Shown: one piece after another, positions 1-14,200 of the stretch
Layout: each line of letters opens with the position of its first letter
Numbering within the stretch: the stretch's first letter is position 1
Origin: Leidyana gryllorum EB-2025a
Lineage: Eukaryota; Apicomplexa
Length of the DNA stretch: 64,000 bases
Direction: 5' to 3'
NCBI GenBank assembly: GCA_048772705.1
Contig: JBLWGC010000173.1
Coordinates: forward strand, 186,001-250,000
Position numbers and translations under genes: made by a program
The notes under the pieces: model-generated
What the model saw: the letters and a program-made list of their open reading frames with translations, nothing else
Told to the model about the DNA's origin: nothing
Database searches by the model: none

Positions 1-392
1 ATCTGCTGAACCTCCTTCTATTACCCCTATTGTACGTGCTGGCTGATAGCACTGAACGAGAACCACCGTACCGAGTCAACCCACTGCAGCATTTTCTAGC
101 CCGAGACCGGAACCTCGCTCCTGCTTCATCAAGTCGGAACGATTTTGACCCTTTCCAGCCGCCAGAGCTCGAAGGCGCGAGACAGAAATTGACCAGCGGC
201 TCAGACTCCGATGAGGAGGGCCCAGACTTTTGGGACGTAGTCGCCTGGTTAGGAACGCAGTTAGGCAAGGCCATTAGAGTGTTGTTCAACGGCCTCTGCC
301 GACTCGCCAAAGCCGTCTATGTGGGCGTCGTCTACGGCTGGCACGAAGCGGGAGACTCCGCTGCAGAAGCCGCCAAGACACTCCGCCTCTGA
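1..392 (+). CDS. Secreted or membrane protein, 5' end missing
   Basis: The frame is open from the first bases of the window to a TGA at 390-392, so the gene starts upstream. The first visible residues are strongly hydrophobic and Leu-rich (LLNLLLLPLLYVLA) and look like the core of a signal peptide with cleavage near the Ala. About 115 residues follow: a charged, Pro-containing linker with an acidic patch (SDSDEE), then an amphipathic or hydrophobic stretch (WDVVAWLGTQLGKAIRVL to VYVGVVYGW) that could bind membrane. It ends 113 bp from the convergent lectin gene. I do not recognise a family. The reading frame is secure, the function unknown. Confidence 0.6.
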   Translation, partial: LLNLLLLPLLYVLADSTEREPPYRVNPLQHFLARDRNLAPASSSRNDFDPFQPPELEGARQKLTSGSDSDEEGPDFWDVVAWLGTQLGKAIRVLFNGLCRLAKAVYVGVVYGWHEAGDSAAEAAKTLRL

Positions 393-505
393 TGAGCTTT
401 GTTCATGCATATGACAAAGAGGTGCAGCAGGTCCCACCACGACCGCCAACCGAATCGCACACCCAAAAAGCCACCGTTCAATCGATAATTGCAAACAAGA
501 GATCT

Positions 506-2328
506 TCACAGAATGTGCTTCTTCTCCATGTCCTTCATCCGCTTGAAGAGGCAGAACCCAATCCCCAGGAACTGACCATAGTAGATAATCGATATCACAC
601 CATCGGCTTTAAAAACGAAAACACTCACCAGTGCGCCCAATGCAAGCATTAGATGAAGAGCCCGTCTTTCGGACTGCAGAACGCTGGAGTGTAACTCGGC
701 AGCACTCTGCTTTAATTCTTCGACATTATGATCGGCCAACTTGCCGTGTCTGCCATAGCACACACGTGTGTGTCATTCTGTGGAGACACTCGAGACTTAC
801 AATTCTTCCAGTTTGTCAGAGTTGTCTTTGCTAGACTTGAAGACAAGACTCTGGATTTGGTCGAGCGCCTCTCGTAGTCTTTCTTCGTTAGCTCCACGTG
901 TCAAATAAGTGTGCAACACGTCCAGCCGATCAGTCAAGACTCTGTTGTGCTGTTGCAAGCGACTGATCTCTGCCAACAAGTGATCTTGTCGGGGAATCAT
1001 ATGCTTCAACATGGCCTCGGAGAGAATGCGAATCTGAGTGTTCGGCTCAAGAGTGTCGTCATACACGATGTGCTCCAAAATTGACTGCGCAGGATTGAAA
1101 GTGGCAGCTTTCTGCAATTTGGCCGGGTGTCATCTTTAGGGTCTTTTCGCTTGTTTGGCTTACCCAATACAGATCCTCGCTAGTGACTTCAAAACGGTTC
1201 ACCAATATGCGATCACCGTAGTTGGTGCCACTTTGAATCTGAGTACACACGAATTTCGAGTGATGAGTGCGGGGAGTGAGGTTGCTCACCGAAGTTTCTC
1301 CCTTGGCGATGCGGGTGTTGGATGCTGTGATACCCAGGAATGCAGGTTGCGGCAGAGTGCGGTTTTCGTCGAGTTTGATCTGAAAATATTCGGTGTACAG
1401 CCAGTCAGCCAGTGACGTTCCTGGATGCTTACGTGGTAGGCAAGTCGCCACTCCTTGTCAGCTGGGGATTTAACGGATGCCTTGACGAATTCCGGAGTAA
1501 CTACAATATGAACTTGCATGGCTCCACGACCATTCCGGTAATTATAATAGATTCCATCAGAGGAAGGGACCTCCTTCGTAATGTCAAGAGAGCGTGTTCC
1601 GTTGTTAACGGCGGCGGAAATACTGGGCCGCACGTTGTTTGCGCGGTCGTTGGTGGAGAAGAACATGCCTAAGCCGGTATACCACGGCTTGTAATTGAAT
1701 AAGTTCCAGACGTCACCATGGGGGGGACGAAGGAACACACCGTAGTCTCGTTCGTCGACGAGCCATAGGGCGAAGCCATCACTGGTTCGGGCCTCAGGCG
1801 GTCCACGCACGTCAATGTCCATGTCAATTTCAAAAGTATCGCTGTGAATGGGAAGGTGATGCCACGCGGAGCCCTGATGCCCTGTCTGCTCGTCAATCAA
1901 AAGGAGTCCAGCGGGGGTGAACTGCGAACTACCTCCCAAGACCCAGTTGGAGAGGTGCGCATCTGCACACAAGGCCGTGCGTGACCACCTATGTTGCGAG
2001 TACTCACTTGTTCGGATAGGGTCGGAGAAGGAGTAGACCGGTGCCTCGTACTTCTGTGTGAAGAAATGAATGTTGGAGCAGAGTTGGTCGAGGCCGAGCG
2101 CGCACACAGATGGGGGGTGTCTGCCTGTGTGTGTTTGTGTTAGGGGCTCACCTTTGGGTTGACATTAGTGGGTTGCACGGCTGCAGGAGCGACTGGTGGT
2201 TGTGGATGGGGTGGCTGCGGTTGTTGATTGGCGCCAGCTAGTTGAGTGATGGGAACCTGGGCAACAGCTTGGGATACGTCGCTGGCCATAGCCGCCGAGA
2301 GAATGAGGCCAGCAATGGTGGACCGCAT
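506..2328 (-). CDS. L-type (legume-like) lectin, ERGIC-53/VIP36-type cargo receptor
   Basis: This is likely an ER-Golgi cargo receptor that binds high-mannose glycoproteins. I joined several exons on the minus strand. A first exon (ATG at 2328) gives a weak signal sequence and a Gln/Pro-rich linker. Next comes the lectin fold, with NWVLGG, the DGFALWLVDE strand typical of the family, GLGMFFSTND near the metal site, and PAFLGITASN. The C-terminal exons give a coiled-coil region (RLQQHNRVLTDRLDVL), one or two membrane segments (LHLMLALGALVSVFVF) and a short basic tail. Junctions that restore homology include AYH/IKLDENRT and TS/IQSGTN. The tail ends KKHIL, which is close to but not a canonical KKXX retrieval signal. 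The intron before the last exon carries a 14-bp CA/TG palindrome. Confidence 0.85.
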
Positions 2329-2503
2329 CCTGGTGGGTTTTATATGTAAACTAGAGAGTGGGGTACCGGAAGGATGGAACCTTTTTGCAGCCTTCCCACC
2401 CAAATCAGAGATTAAACCCCACACACACCAGCTGTCTCTGACTGTTCTGCCAAACACTGGAGAGACTGAACTGATGATTGACTAACAGTGCTGAACTCGA
2501 TTC

Positions 2504-3460
2504 CTAAGCTGTAGCACTGGTTTCCTCGCTCGCCTTGTCACACATCATGCCTTTGGCGCACTGCGGCTGGGCCAAAGGACGGCCAATGGCGAATGTGGCA
2601 GTAAGGGAATAGTGAAAGTCCACTGGTTTGCCTTGATAAGTTGGGCCGGCAGAGTCACCCTTGGCAGAGACTGCCATTCTCTCCAATACGGGAGACACAA
2701 AAGTATCGCGATTCTCTTCGACTTTCAGCACCGGGCCGAGCGATCGTCCGTAGGAGGCGAGGATCTGCTCGGCTTTGCGCTGGGTGTCCATGACGGCGAG
2801 TTCGCGGGCTTTCTCCAGAGCCGACTGAGGGTCTTTGACTTGAAGATCGATGTTGCGTACGTCCGTTAAATCGTCAAACTCCAAGAGTTTGTCTACCAGT
2901 GTATCCAGATGTTCCAAATCCCATATTGAGAATCGCAGTTCCTGGCTCGCCTCATACCCTTCTAACTGACGCGTTCCGTCAGAGTTCCATTTGTAGTTCT
3001 TGTTGACTCGATATCTCTCTGGTTTGATACTCAGGACCTGTTCACCGAGTCCTAATGCATTTTGCACTCGGCCCAACTTGTCATGTAGCATATCCTTCGC
3101 CGTCAAGGGGCGGTCTGCTACTTGAGATACACTCACAGACACAACCGCAGAGTCAGGGTGAGCTGTCACAGCCCCCTCTCCAGTGACTGTCACTGTCCGG
3201 GGTGGACCGGGAGGTCCCATTGGGTGGGGCCCAAACGGGGGACGGTGGCCCTCGTGATCGAACATGTCGTGGAAGTGGTGGTGTCGATGAGGCGGGAGGC
3301 CTTTGGGGCCTCCTCCTTCATGATGGTGCCACCAGTGATCGGCCTCGCCGTCCTCAAAACGTCCGGGGTGCGGGTGAGCCTCCTGTGAGGGCTGAAGATT
3401 GTTGTCCTGCTGGGCCGCAATAGCGAGCCCGACGAGAATGAAATGGTGACACAACTTCAT
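2504..3460 (-). CDS. Secreted SIMPL-domain (DUF541) protein
   Basis: A single exon encodes 318 residues. It starts with a signal peptide (MKLCHHFILVGLAIAA) and then a His- and Pro-rich linker (many HH and HHH runs, residues about 25-85), which could bind metal. From about residue 87 it matches the SIMPL/DUF541 pattern: TVTVTGEGAVTAHPDSAVVS at the N-terminus, a helical middle containing ARELAVMDTQRKAEQILASY, and a final strand region ending in an FAIG motif. SIMPL proteins are mostly bacterial periplasmic or outer-membrane proteins of poorly defined role, so a eukaryotic secreted copy with a His-rich extension is unusual. Two Cys lie close to the C-terminus. It sits 170 bp from CDC48 on the same strand. 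Confidence 0.85.
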   Translation of the reverse strand: MKLCHHFILVGLAIAAQQDNNLQPSQEAHPHPGRFEDGEADHWWHHHEGGGPKGLPPHRHHHFHDMFDHEGHRPPFGPHPMGPPGPPRTVTVTGEGAVTAHPDSAVVSVSVSQVADRPLTAKDMLHDKLGRVQNALGLGEQVLSIKPERYRVNKNYKWNSDGTRQLEGYEASQELRFSIWDLEHLDTLVDKLLEFDDLTDVRNIDLQVKDPQSALEKARELAVMDTQRKAEQILASYGRSLGPVLKVEENRDTFVSPVLERMAVSAKGDSAGPTYQGKPVDFHYSLTATFAIGRPLAQPQCAKGMMCDKASEETSATA

Positions 3461-3629
3461 GTCTGTGGACGGTATGTATTTTAGCGGGTTAGGGGGGGGT
3501 GATCACAACTTTGACGTAGCAGCGCAATCTTATGACGGATGAGACTCGCTTCATTGTCGTCGGTCTGTCCCTATACTGCGTGGTCTAACTGTGCGCTCGC
3601 TATGTGTGGAACTCGGCTGCTGGCAGCAT

Positions 3630-6496
<2,867 letters not shown>

Positions 6497-6612
6497 CTAC
6501 ACAAGAATCTAGTCACATCCTGGGCTCCCACACAAAAAGTACTGGTGCCAAACCCGCCACCCCTTTGCCAGCGTCAAGTGTCGACTTTCTGCTTTATAGT
6601 TCCTCTTTCAGT

Positions 6613-8112
6613 TCATGCGTTAAGGCGTCTAACAGCCATTGGAAAATCAAATATGTGCTTAGGATCATACAGATTGGCGACTTGCTTCAAATGGTCGAGA
6701 TTGGTCCCATGGTACGCCCATCCAGCCTTCTTTAATCGTGGATCTATGAGATTAATATAACTGCCATTCCCAACATATGGCTCAACTGCCGCCGTCCAGG
6801 TGTCTTCGAGCCATGCCACCTGTTCCTCGGTCAGTGTCGAGTTAGATTGGATCGTCAATTCCACCAGCAGCGAGATATTGCGATTATAAATGGCAGACGG
6901 AAAGATATCTGTCTCTGTCTGCATCGCGCCTCCCACCAGTTCAAAGTTCGCAACGACCATTGTGTCCTCAGGTACATTCTCGGGCGCCATGGCTAACAGC
7001 AATGCACTCCCTATCTTGTCGTTAAATGGAACTCCACTCGGCAAAAAGGCCGTCTTAACGAAAGCGTTGGTCGCCTCTTCTTGATAAGTGGGTTGAAAGT
7101 CAAAGTCCAGTAAGGAGTCGTTGCTGGACGCATAGAGGGGTGAAGTTATCTCTTTCCAGACATTGTACACGGTATCTTCCGTGACCTGCACGGTGTGAGA
7201 GGGTAGAATGGCAGCAAAGTCACTGGTGTACTTCTCAAGCTCATCGCCGGAACACAGACAGGCAATGTTGGCAATCAAACCCGTGGAGGTGACCGCTAAG
7301 TAACCACCCACGCTGTCAGGCTGCTTCATAGACAGCTCGGCGAACGCTGGCAAGATCTCTGCGAGCTGATCAGTCGGGAGCACACAAGCGCGGAGTGAAG
7401 CTCGCTGAGTAGCATCATGAGTTCTGAAACCGTACTCCGTGGCAACGGCATAGTTTCCACCACCTCCTCCCCTCATTGCCCAGAATAGATCGCTGTAGCG
7501 AGTGGGAGAAGCTTCAACGACGGTACCATCAGCCAAGACCGCCTGAATCGAGATAATATCGTCTGAAGCATATCCATATTTCCGAGAGAATACTCCTTGA
7601 CCTCCACCGAGTATGTAACCACCAATTCCAACAGTCGGCCCCGAAGCTGGTAGGATGAACACATCAGCTTGGGCCACTAGTTGCTCCATCACTCGACCGA
7701 CTCTGTTTCCGGCCCCAACATAAGCATTTTTGGTGGTGTTGTCAATCTCAATCTGATTGAGCCAAGCTATATCCAGAAGCATTCCGTAGTTTTGTCCACG
7801 ACTGAATCCACCATATGAGTGGCCCCCGCTTCTCGCAGTTGTGACCACTCCATATTCGTTAGCACACGCGAGTGCACGGGAGACACCGGTCACATTGACA
7901 GGGCGCCAGTAGATGATTGGAGCTGATTCATACTCGCGATTGAAGACGTGGGTGTAGTTCGAGAATTCCTCTTGCCAGTACCAGGTGGCAAAGCCTAGAG
8001 GAGCGGCTATGGTATCTAGACAGGCTTTGAAGTTCAGCAAGTCATGGGTCCATTGTTGGGGTTGAGCGGTGACAGTGGAGAGGATTAATAAACCGAGTAT
8101 GAGAGGTAGCAT
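6613..8112 (-). CDS. Secreted FAD-linked oxidase, berberine-bridge-enzyme-like
   Basis: A single exon of 499 residues with a signal peptide (MLPLILGLLILSTVTA). The PCMH-type FAD-binding domain shows SGGHSYGGFSRG, whose His is the expected site of covalent flavin attachment, and then GPTVGIGGYILGGGQG. The C-terminal BBE motif region is present (YINLIDPRL and YDPKHIFDFP). In bicovalent family members a Cys precedes the PTVG motif. Here it is Gly, so single His attachment is expected. The family oxidises sugars, alkaloids or other alcohols and releases hydrogen peroxide; the substrate here cannot be told. Several NxS/T sites fit secretion. The gene starts only 20 bp downstream of the stop of the zinc-finger gene on the same strand. 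Confidence 0.92.
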   Translation of the reverse strand: MLPLILGLLILSTVTAQPQQWTHDLLNFKACLDTIAAPLGFATWYWQEEFSNYTHVFNREYESAPIIYWRPVNVTGVSRALACANEYGVVTTARSGGHSYGGFSRGQNYGMLLDIAWLNQIEIDNTTKNAYVGAGNRVGRVMEQLVAQADVFILPASGPTVGIGGYILGGGQGVFSRKYGYASDDIISIQAVLADGTVVEASPTRYSDLFWAMRGGGGGNYAVATEYGFRTHDATQRASLRACVLPTDQLAEILPAFAELSMKQPDSVGGYLAVTSTGLIANIACLCSGDELEKYTSDFAAILPSHTVQVTEDTVYNVWKEITSPLYASSNDSLLDFDFQPTYQEEATNAFVKTAFLPSGVPFNDKIGSALLLAMAPENVPEDTMVVANFELVGGAMQTETDIFPSAIYNRNISLLVELTIQSNSTLTEEQVAWLEDTWTAAVEPYVGNGSYINLIDPRLKKAGWAYHGTNLDHLKQVANLYDPKHIFDFPMAVRRLNA

Positions 8113-8132
8113 ACTATCTAAATGATGAAGTT

Positions 8133-9764
8133 TTATCCGCCTTTGTTTGTGATTAGCTCTTGTACTGCGTCGTCTGCTGACTGCGGCTGCTGTGCCTGGA
8201 TTTGTGGTTGGGGTTCCTCCATTTGCTGATGCTGCTCTGTTGTGGTAAGTCCCCCTTCTGCGGCAGCCGTACTTCCTGCAGTAGGCTGTGGCTGCTGCTG
8301 TTGCTCATCGGTTGACGTTTGAGTATCAACAGTGCACAGACTGTTGTTTCGAAAGGTTCCGGTGAAAGCATTGTATCGACTATGCAGCGTTTCCGTACTC
8401 CTTTCTTTGGGATGCACGTAATTACATTGCCAGTTTAGGCAATTAACACCTGCGGGTGGACGGATTGTTGCGGTACAGTCCTTGGAGGCGAGCCACCTAC
8501 CGTATTTGCACGGAACCTCTGGATGAATATAGAAACACTCCATGCCATAAGGGCATCGGGGCCAGTTCATGCACTGCATGGGGAATTGAAAGATGGAGGT
8601 CGGTTACGGATCCACACACACTTACCATTTCTGATGGGTGTATATAACGGCAGTCGTCACCGAAAGGGCACTGTGGGTATCGGGCACACCTTTTCTTGAT
8701 CTGCAGTTCGATGTTTACGGGAGGTCGAATAGTCAGTTTGCTTCTCACCTTGCGCGGAGGCACGTTAATGCCCATCTCCGTAGCCTGGTTGATTGGCACG
8801 GGGACCAATTGCATCGCCACACCTGTGGCTGGGTCAACATATACCGACTGGGGCTTTCCTGGAAAGCCTTCAGGTGTGGTGCCTTGGGGCGGTCTAATGC
8901 CTCCGGCGTAAGCTGCAGGAGGAGGCGGCGGTGGATAGGGTTGTTGTGGCGATGGCGCGGGGTTGCCGGAGTAGGCAGCTGTTGTTTGCGACGGAGACTG
9001 CCGTTGCTCCGCATCGGCTGCATTCGCGGACCCGCCTTCCAAAGACTCCTCCAAGCGCTGCCTACGTCCGCGCTGGGGCTCGTAAGTTCGTACCGGACGC
9101 GAGGCGTCCAGATAACGCCCTCCGCCGTAGGGTGAAGCTCTCCGTCTTCCTCCGCGAGGCGGTGTAGGTTTGGACGCCTCTTCAGCTGTGCTCTGTAGTA
9201 GTGGCTGGGGTGACAACCGCCTTCCTTCGTACCGTACCCTCCGGGGCGCGGCTTCATTGGGCGGAGGCGCCTGAGACGGCTCTCCTGATGTTGCCTGACG
9301 CACAGCCATATTCAGTATGCGTCTGGACCCCACAGGGTCAGTACTCGAAATCTGCTGAGCCTCTGCCATGTCTCCACCAGAGGGCGCAGGTTTGGAAGGT
9401 CTACTGGTGTCCTCCATTCGCGGAGTTTCTTGCTCAGGCAACTCTCGATTTATTATAGGGCCAACCGTTTCGATGAGCCATTCAACAAATGTCTCAGTCT
9501 GCAGTGTTTTAGATAGTCAGACCGGCAGCGCGTACTTTCCCTCACCTCCTGTCCCAGGAACTCCTGTAACTCTCCACAAACATGGTCACGTGTGGTTCGG
9601 GGCCGTGTTATCATATGCCAAATATATTCAGTCAGGATCTCTACTCCTTCTTCCCCCAGCATTGACGCCAGCCGCTCGGTTATAGCGGCCTGACATCTTC
9701 GACTTGTTTCGTCTGACAAAGCAGGATTCTGCTGATTGGTCAAAGCATCAGGTGCTTCGGACAT
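8133..9764 (-). CDS. Nab2/ZC3H14-like poly(A)-binding CCCH protein
   Basis: This is probably a nuclear poly(A) RNA-binding protein that controls tail length and export. The start is the ATG at 9764; an in-frame upstream GTG-initiated extension is ignored. Exon 1 encodes a helical N-terminal domain (ITERLASMLGEEG, LTEYIWHMI, ELQEFLGQE) that continues across a phase-0 intron into TETFVEWLIETVGP, resembling the PWI-like fold of Nab2. A long Arg/Pro/Gln-rich linker follows. Three tandem fingers of the C-x5-C-x4-6-C-x3-H type then span two further introns: CPFGDDCRYIHP, CPYGMECFYIHP and CKYGVNCLNWQCNYVHP. Their spacing matches the last fingers of ZC3H14. The tail is Gln-rich. The two introns inside the finger array were placed by frame and homology. 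Confidence 0.88.
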
Positions 9765-9910
9765 CAGGCACCACAAACGGCCAAAATTTACGACAACCAC
9801 TCATCGCAACATAGTACTCTTTTCCTGGTCCCCTTGGGTATGACCAAGAGGAAAAGGCACACGCGTGTGTTCTACGCGATCAGCGCTTTGATACAATTCA
9901 GATCAACAGA

Positions 9911-10483
9911 ATGCGTTTCCTAACTGTGTTTTGCCTCGTCCTTTCGGTTGCTGAGGGTCGCAAACATGCACGACGGGCCCCAGTAGAGCCCGCGGACCCT
10001 CTTGTTCTCCGCATCCCCAGCCCTTATCAGAGGGTTGCCAAGCGCCGTCAGCTGGAGGAAGCACCTCCTCTGCCTTATCCTCCCGCCACTCTCTTCGGTC
10101 AAGCCAACGGCGAGAGAGCCGCTCGCTCCAGCGCATTCGCTCATTCCATTGCCAACGGCGAAATCTCGACTTTTATTCCTCCGGAATTGATGACCGAATG
10201 GCTCGCCAAGAGGACTGGCGGCTACGCCGGCGGTGGGGTGCAGTTCTCAGTGCAACCGTCCGGCATCGCTAGTAGAGCCCCTCAGCGCTACGAGCTTCCC
10301 CAGCGCTATGAACCCGCCCAGCGCTATGAAGTTCCTCGGCTGCGTGCGTTCACCGCTGATCACGATGAGATGGCCTGGACGCCTGCCGCCCCTCGTCGGG
10401 TGGACAACATTGTTTTACAACACATGTTGGGTGCTATCCGCGAAGGTGATTTCTCGGAGCTTCTGGTGGATGAGAGCCAATGA
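9911..10483 (+). CDS. Small secreted protein with RYE repeats (possible propeptide)
   Basis: A single exon of 190 residues that opens with a clear signal peptide (MRFLTVFCLVLSVAEG). Dibasic or tribasic sites follow at once (RKHARR, AKRR), as in proteins processed by proprotein convertases. In the middle an imperfect tandem repeat reads PQRYELPQRYEPAQRYEVP. There is no membrane segment after the signal and no cysteine in the mature part. No known domain is recognised. The upstream 147 bp are shared with the divergent Nab2-like gene. It could be a processed peptide precursor, a wall or matrix protein, or a host-directed effector. Nothing in the sequence decides between these. Confidence 0.7.
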   Translation: MRFLTVFCLVLSVAEGRKHARRAPVEPADPLVLRIPSPYQRVAKRRQLEEAPPLPYPPATLFGQANGERAARSSAFAHSIANGEISTFIPPELMTEWLAKRTGGYAGGGVQFSVQPSGIASRAPQRYELPQRYEPAQRYEVPRLRAFTADHDEMAWTPAAPRRVDNIVLQHMLGAIREGDFSELLVDESQ

Positions 10484-10599
10484 GCTTCATGCCACGCGAG
10501 ATCGTTTGTCCTCACAGGTTAATTTTTAGTTGGACATATGTGTATACAATATTATTAAAGCGTGTAATGAGTGGGTGTCCCAAGCTTCCCGATCGATCC

Positions 10600-11034
10600 T
10601 CATAGAGCCACAGCGGCTCCATCAGCGCCCTCTTCCTGATTCCCAGCATTGCCCAATCCTCCTTCTTCGCCTGCCCCAACCTCTTCTTGGTCTGGAGTGG
10701 AGAAGAGGCGAGGTATGCCGCCTACTCCTGGGAGAGTCGGCAACATCGGCAGGCCGGGCAAAGGTAAGGAGGGCAGAGAGCTGGCTGGTGGGAGCAGTTT
10801 AGCGATAGTTTCGAGGAAACCTCCGCCCCCGCCTTCAGTATTGATGAATCTGCGCCCAAACATAAGTTGGGAAAAGTCATTGAGAAGACTGAAGAAGAGT
10901 GGTTCTGAGGTCGTTGTCGTGAACATCATTGGCGGTGGGGTGAGAGGTGAAAATGATGGTCGAGCGGCAATATTGGGTGTACCCGAACATTGGCTCAAGA
11001 ACACCAATATACTTGAAACCAGAAAGTGTGTCAT
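10600..11034 (-). CDS. Small secreted Pro/Gly-rich protein
   Basis: The ATG at 11034 gives a good signal peptide (MTHFLVSSILVFLSQCSG) and a protein of 144 residues. The frame is open further upstream but that part has no ATG and no signal-like features. The mature part has a hydrophobic patch (SEPLFFSLLNDFSQLMFG), a Gly run (EGGGGGFLETIAKLLPP), a Leu/Pro-rich stretch (SLPLPGLPMLPTLPG) and an acidic Glu/Gly-rich tail. No family is recognised. It lies between the other small secreted gene (convergent, 116 bp apart) and the end of DNA polymerase delta on the same strand. Confidence 0.6.
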   Translation of the reverse strand: MTHFLVSSILVFLSQCSGTPNIAARPSFSPLTPPPMMFTTTTSEPLFFSLLNDFSQLMFGRRFINTEGGGGGFLETIAKLLPPASSLPSLPLPGLPMLPTLPGVGGIPRLFSTPDQEEVGAGEEGGLGNAGNQEEGADGAAVAL

Positions 11035-11204
11035 GCCAGTTGGAATGAGGGGGGAATTAGATGAGCGATGGTTAGTGGTTCTTCGGCTGATGTCAAGACC
11101 GGTAGCAATGACAGCAGAGTCGTCAGCGTTAAGACGAATAGATCCATTCCAATGTGGAACGCTAACCGGTTTCTTGACCGGTCTGTGTGTGGGACACACA
11201 ACTT

Positions 11205-14200
11205 TCACCAGTCGTCGAGTGTTAATCGAGCAATGGTATTATTCGCCATATCATTGACTTCCTTCTTAATCTTCGTTCTTCTGTAAAATATGGGACAATC
11301 TCGACTCGTACAGATGACATCCTGATGTAAGGACTCCTGGCATCTTTGACACTGCACCCACAGCTGGTGGAACTCCTTTTCGTGGGCTTTGAACTCCGCC
11401 ATCTTTTGTAATGTCACTTCTCTCTCTTTGTCCTTCGCACAGTGCTCACAGAACGCCCCAGCCTTTATCACTCCGCGGCATCCAAGACATCTCAACTTGG
11501 CTGTCACAAACTTTGACAGCGCTCCTGTGGTCGAAGTCACAACTTTCCGTTGTCGTGTGTGCTCTCCCGAGAATAAACTATCTATATTGCCCTTCTCAAT
11601 GGGCTCGAAGATCCTAAACAGCATGAGTCACACCTCCTGCGCTCAGTACACAAGAGTTACCGTTGCAGTGGATTCTTGATACTATCTAGGTAGAAATCCA
11701 CGTCGATTGGAATATTGTTCTCGAGGGCATAGAGGGGGTCCTCAGCTCTCTCATACTGCGCTTGACCCCGAGCTCCCGCAACAATCACATAGTAAACTCT
11801 GTCTCCGATCTGTGGGGCCGTCGCCGGATCTGCACACACACACACACACACACACACTCAGTTACCCAACACAACACACCCACCTCTTTTGCGCAGCTTC
11901 TTCACCAACTCCACATGGGCCAGCTTGGCTGCATAGTCCTCTTTGCCCAGACTCTTGGATAAGACTAAATACGACATATCAATCTTATTCATCAACAGGT
12001 CTTGGATCCTCTGTTTGGTCATTGCTCGAGCCCCTGCCACATCCCGTCTGACCAACAATGCTTTCAACGCGTCGTCCACCATCGTTTGGACCAAAAGACA
12101 AAAGTCTCTTCTCACAGTCTGATATTGACACCAACAGCGATAAACCCAACACCAAACACCGCATCTCCTCTCACCTCTATCCCTTTACAATCAATCTTGG
12201 CGTACTTTTCGGGATTGGTCCACATCAGCGCCGCGTACCGCTTCTTATTCATCAACAGGAATGGGAAGTAAACCTTCTCGAACTCCAAAGCAATGGGTTT
12301 GTGAAACTTATCCGACACAAACGCCGCCGCCTCTTTACCCAATGCCATTGTCTCCCCGACGTCTGTTGTCCCAAACTTCACCATGACACTATCGGTATCA
12401 CCATACACAACGACTGCGTCATGTTCGTAGCCGTTCTCTTTCCGGTAACGCTCTTCCACTTGCTGTCGCAGCGTCATCTCACCCTCACCACACAAAACTC
12501 ACATTCTTAGTGAAGTCAATCATGGATCGGCCATAGGCAGTGATCGACTCTGAGACTGCCAGACACGGAAGCTGACCTGTCGCTGCCGCTCCGGTGTATC
12601 CGTACACACTGTTTGCCGAGATTTTCAACGCCAGCTGACGCCCATCCAGCACCATTTTCAGTAACGGATCCTTGGCTTGACCCATCTCCTTCTTCGCCTT
12701 CTTTCTGGCAGCCAAGAGGTCGGCCAGAACGATGGGCAACACTCCCTTCCGAATGTGTGGCTTCACAAAGGTTTTGTGAGCCGGCGTACGGAATACGTCC
12801 TCTTCGGTCAATCCGGCAGCCGCAATGTTGTTGTCAGGTACCAACGTCGTATAACACAGATTGTGAGCAATCATGATAGAAGGATACAAACTGGCAAAAT
12901 CCAGAGTTGCAATCGGAATGTCATAGTAATCTTTCATTGGCTCCAACACTGTGGCTCCCTCGTATGCCACATCACGCGTGTCGCCTCCCTGAACTCGCAG
13001 AGCCGGCATAAAGTACTTTAGATCCCGACACTTTCGGACCAGCTGACTCTGTACTTTGATCTGTTGCCCTCGCGTCAGCAGTAACGGCATCGGAACGCCC
13101 GTAACTCTGGCCATTTCAATGTAGTTGAACAAGAAACACAGCGCCTCAATGATTCGGATCACCAGCCAACTATCCTTCAGACAGTAAACCGCAATGCGCT
13201 TCCGTGTCTCGGCATTGCCTCGCTGCAAGTCACCAATCTGTGAGTAGTGCACGTCTTCTTTCGTTTCCTTCAAAAAGTGACTCGCCACAGCATTCAAACT
13301 GTACGATTTAAGCTTGTAGTCTCGACGCACCATCTCCAGAGCGTCGAACTGAACCCGGCCCTCAATGTCTACAATTCGAGAACCTCATTACGGGAGTACC
13401 CCCATTGTGTTGGCTCACTGATGTCTTTGTTCTCATGTGTGCCGAGCGCTCTGGTTGACAGTGTGGCGTCGCGAATTCGTGTCTCTACATTGATGATCCT
13501 CCCCAGATTCCGGAAATTGGGAATGTCCAACACTTGCGATCGTACAACCAAATAGTTCAGGTCAAAGTTGATGAAATTATATCCCGTCAAGATATCAGGG
13601 TCTGTGAAGATTACCAGTTCCCTCCAAGCACTCAACATAGCGCGCTCGTCCGCAAATGACAGGACAGTTGCTCCCGCGATCGACGCACACGTGTCCAAGG
13701 TATAGACAAGTTTCGCAATGGGTTGTTCGCGACCCGGTGTCGTCAATATACTCGATATTTGGATGATAGGATCCTTTTCGGGGACCGGAAATCCCTCAGA
13801 TGCAACCGTAACGCATTCGATATCTGCGCGAACGGGAGACACACGTTGTCAGCACACACTCGAACATAGGACAATCCCTTACCCAATGCTAGAACACGCA
13901 GGTTTCGCGGGATCGCTGCGTACTCATCAATACACTCAATCGCGCTAACGTCCGACCAGTATACGTCGAGTTCCAACTGGCATCTTGTAGCGCGATGAAG
14001 ATCGTTCACACTACTCGTAGCTTGCACGGGAACTATTAACCACAATGATTGCGGGCGCTACAGCAGATCCGGAGACTTACTCCGGAGACATCCGCACCCA
14101 ACGACCTGAGTGTCAATCATCCAACGGAGAGGGTAAGAAAGATTAGCCTCGTAGGGTTGGGTGGGGACGGCATATCCATCAACATTAATGCCGTTTTCAA

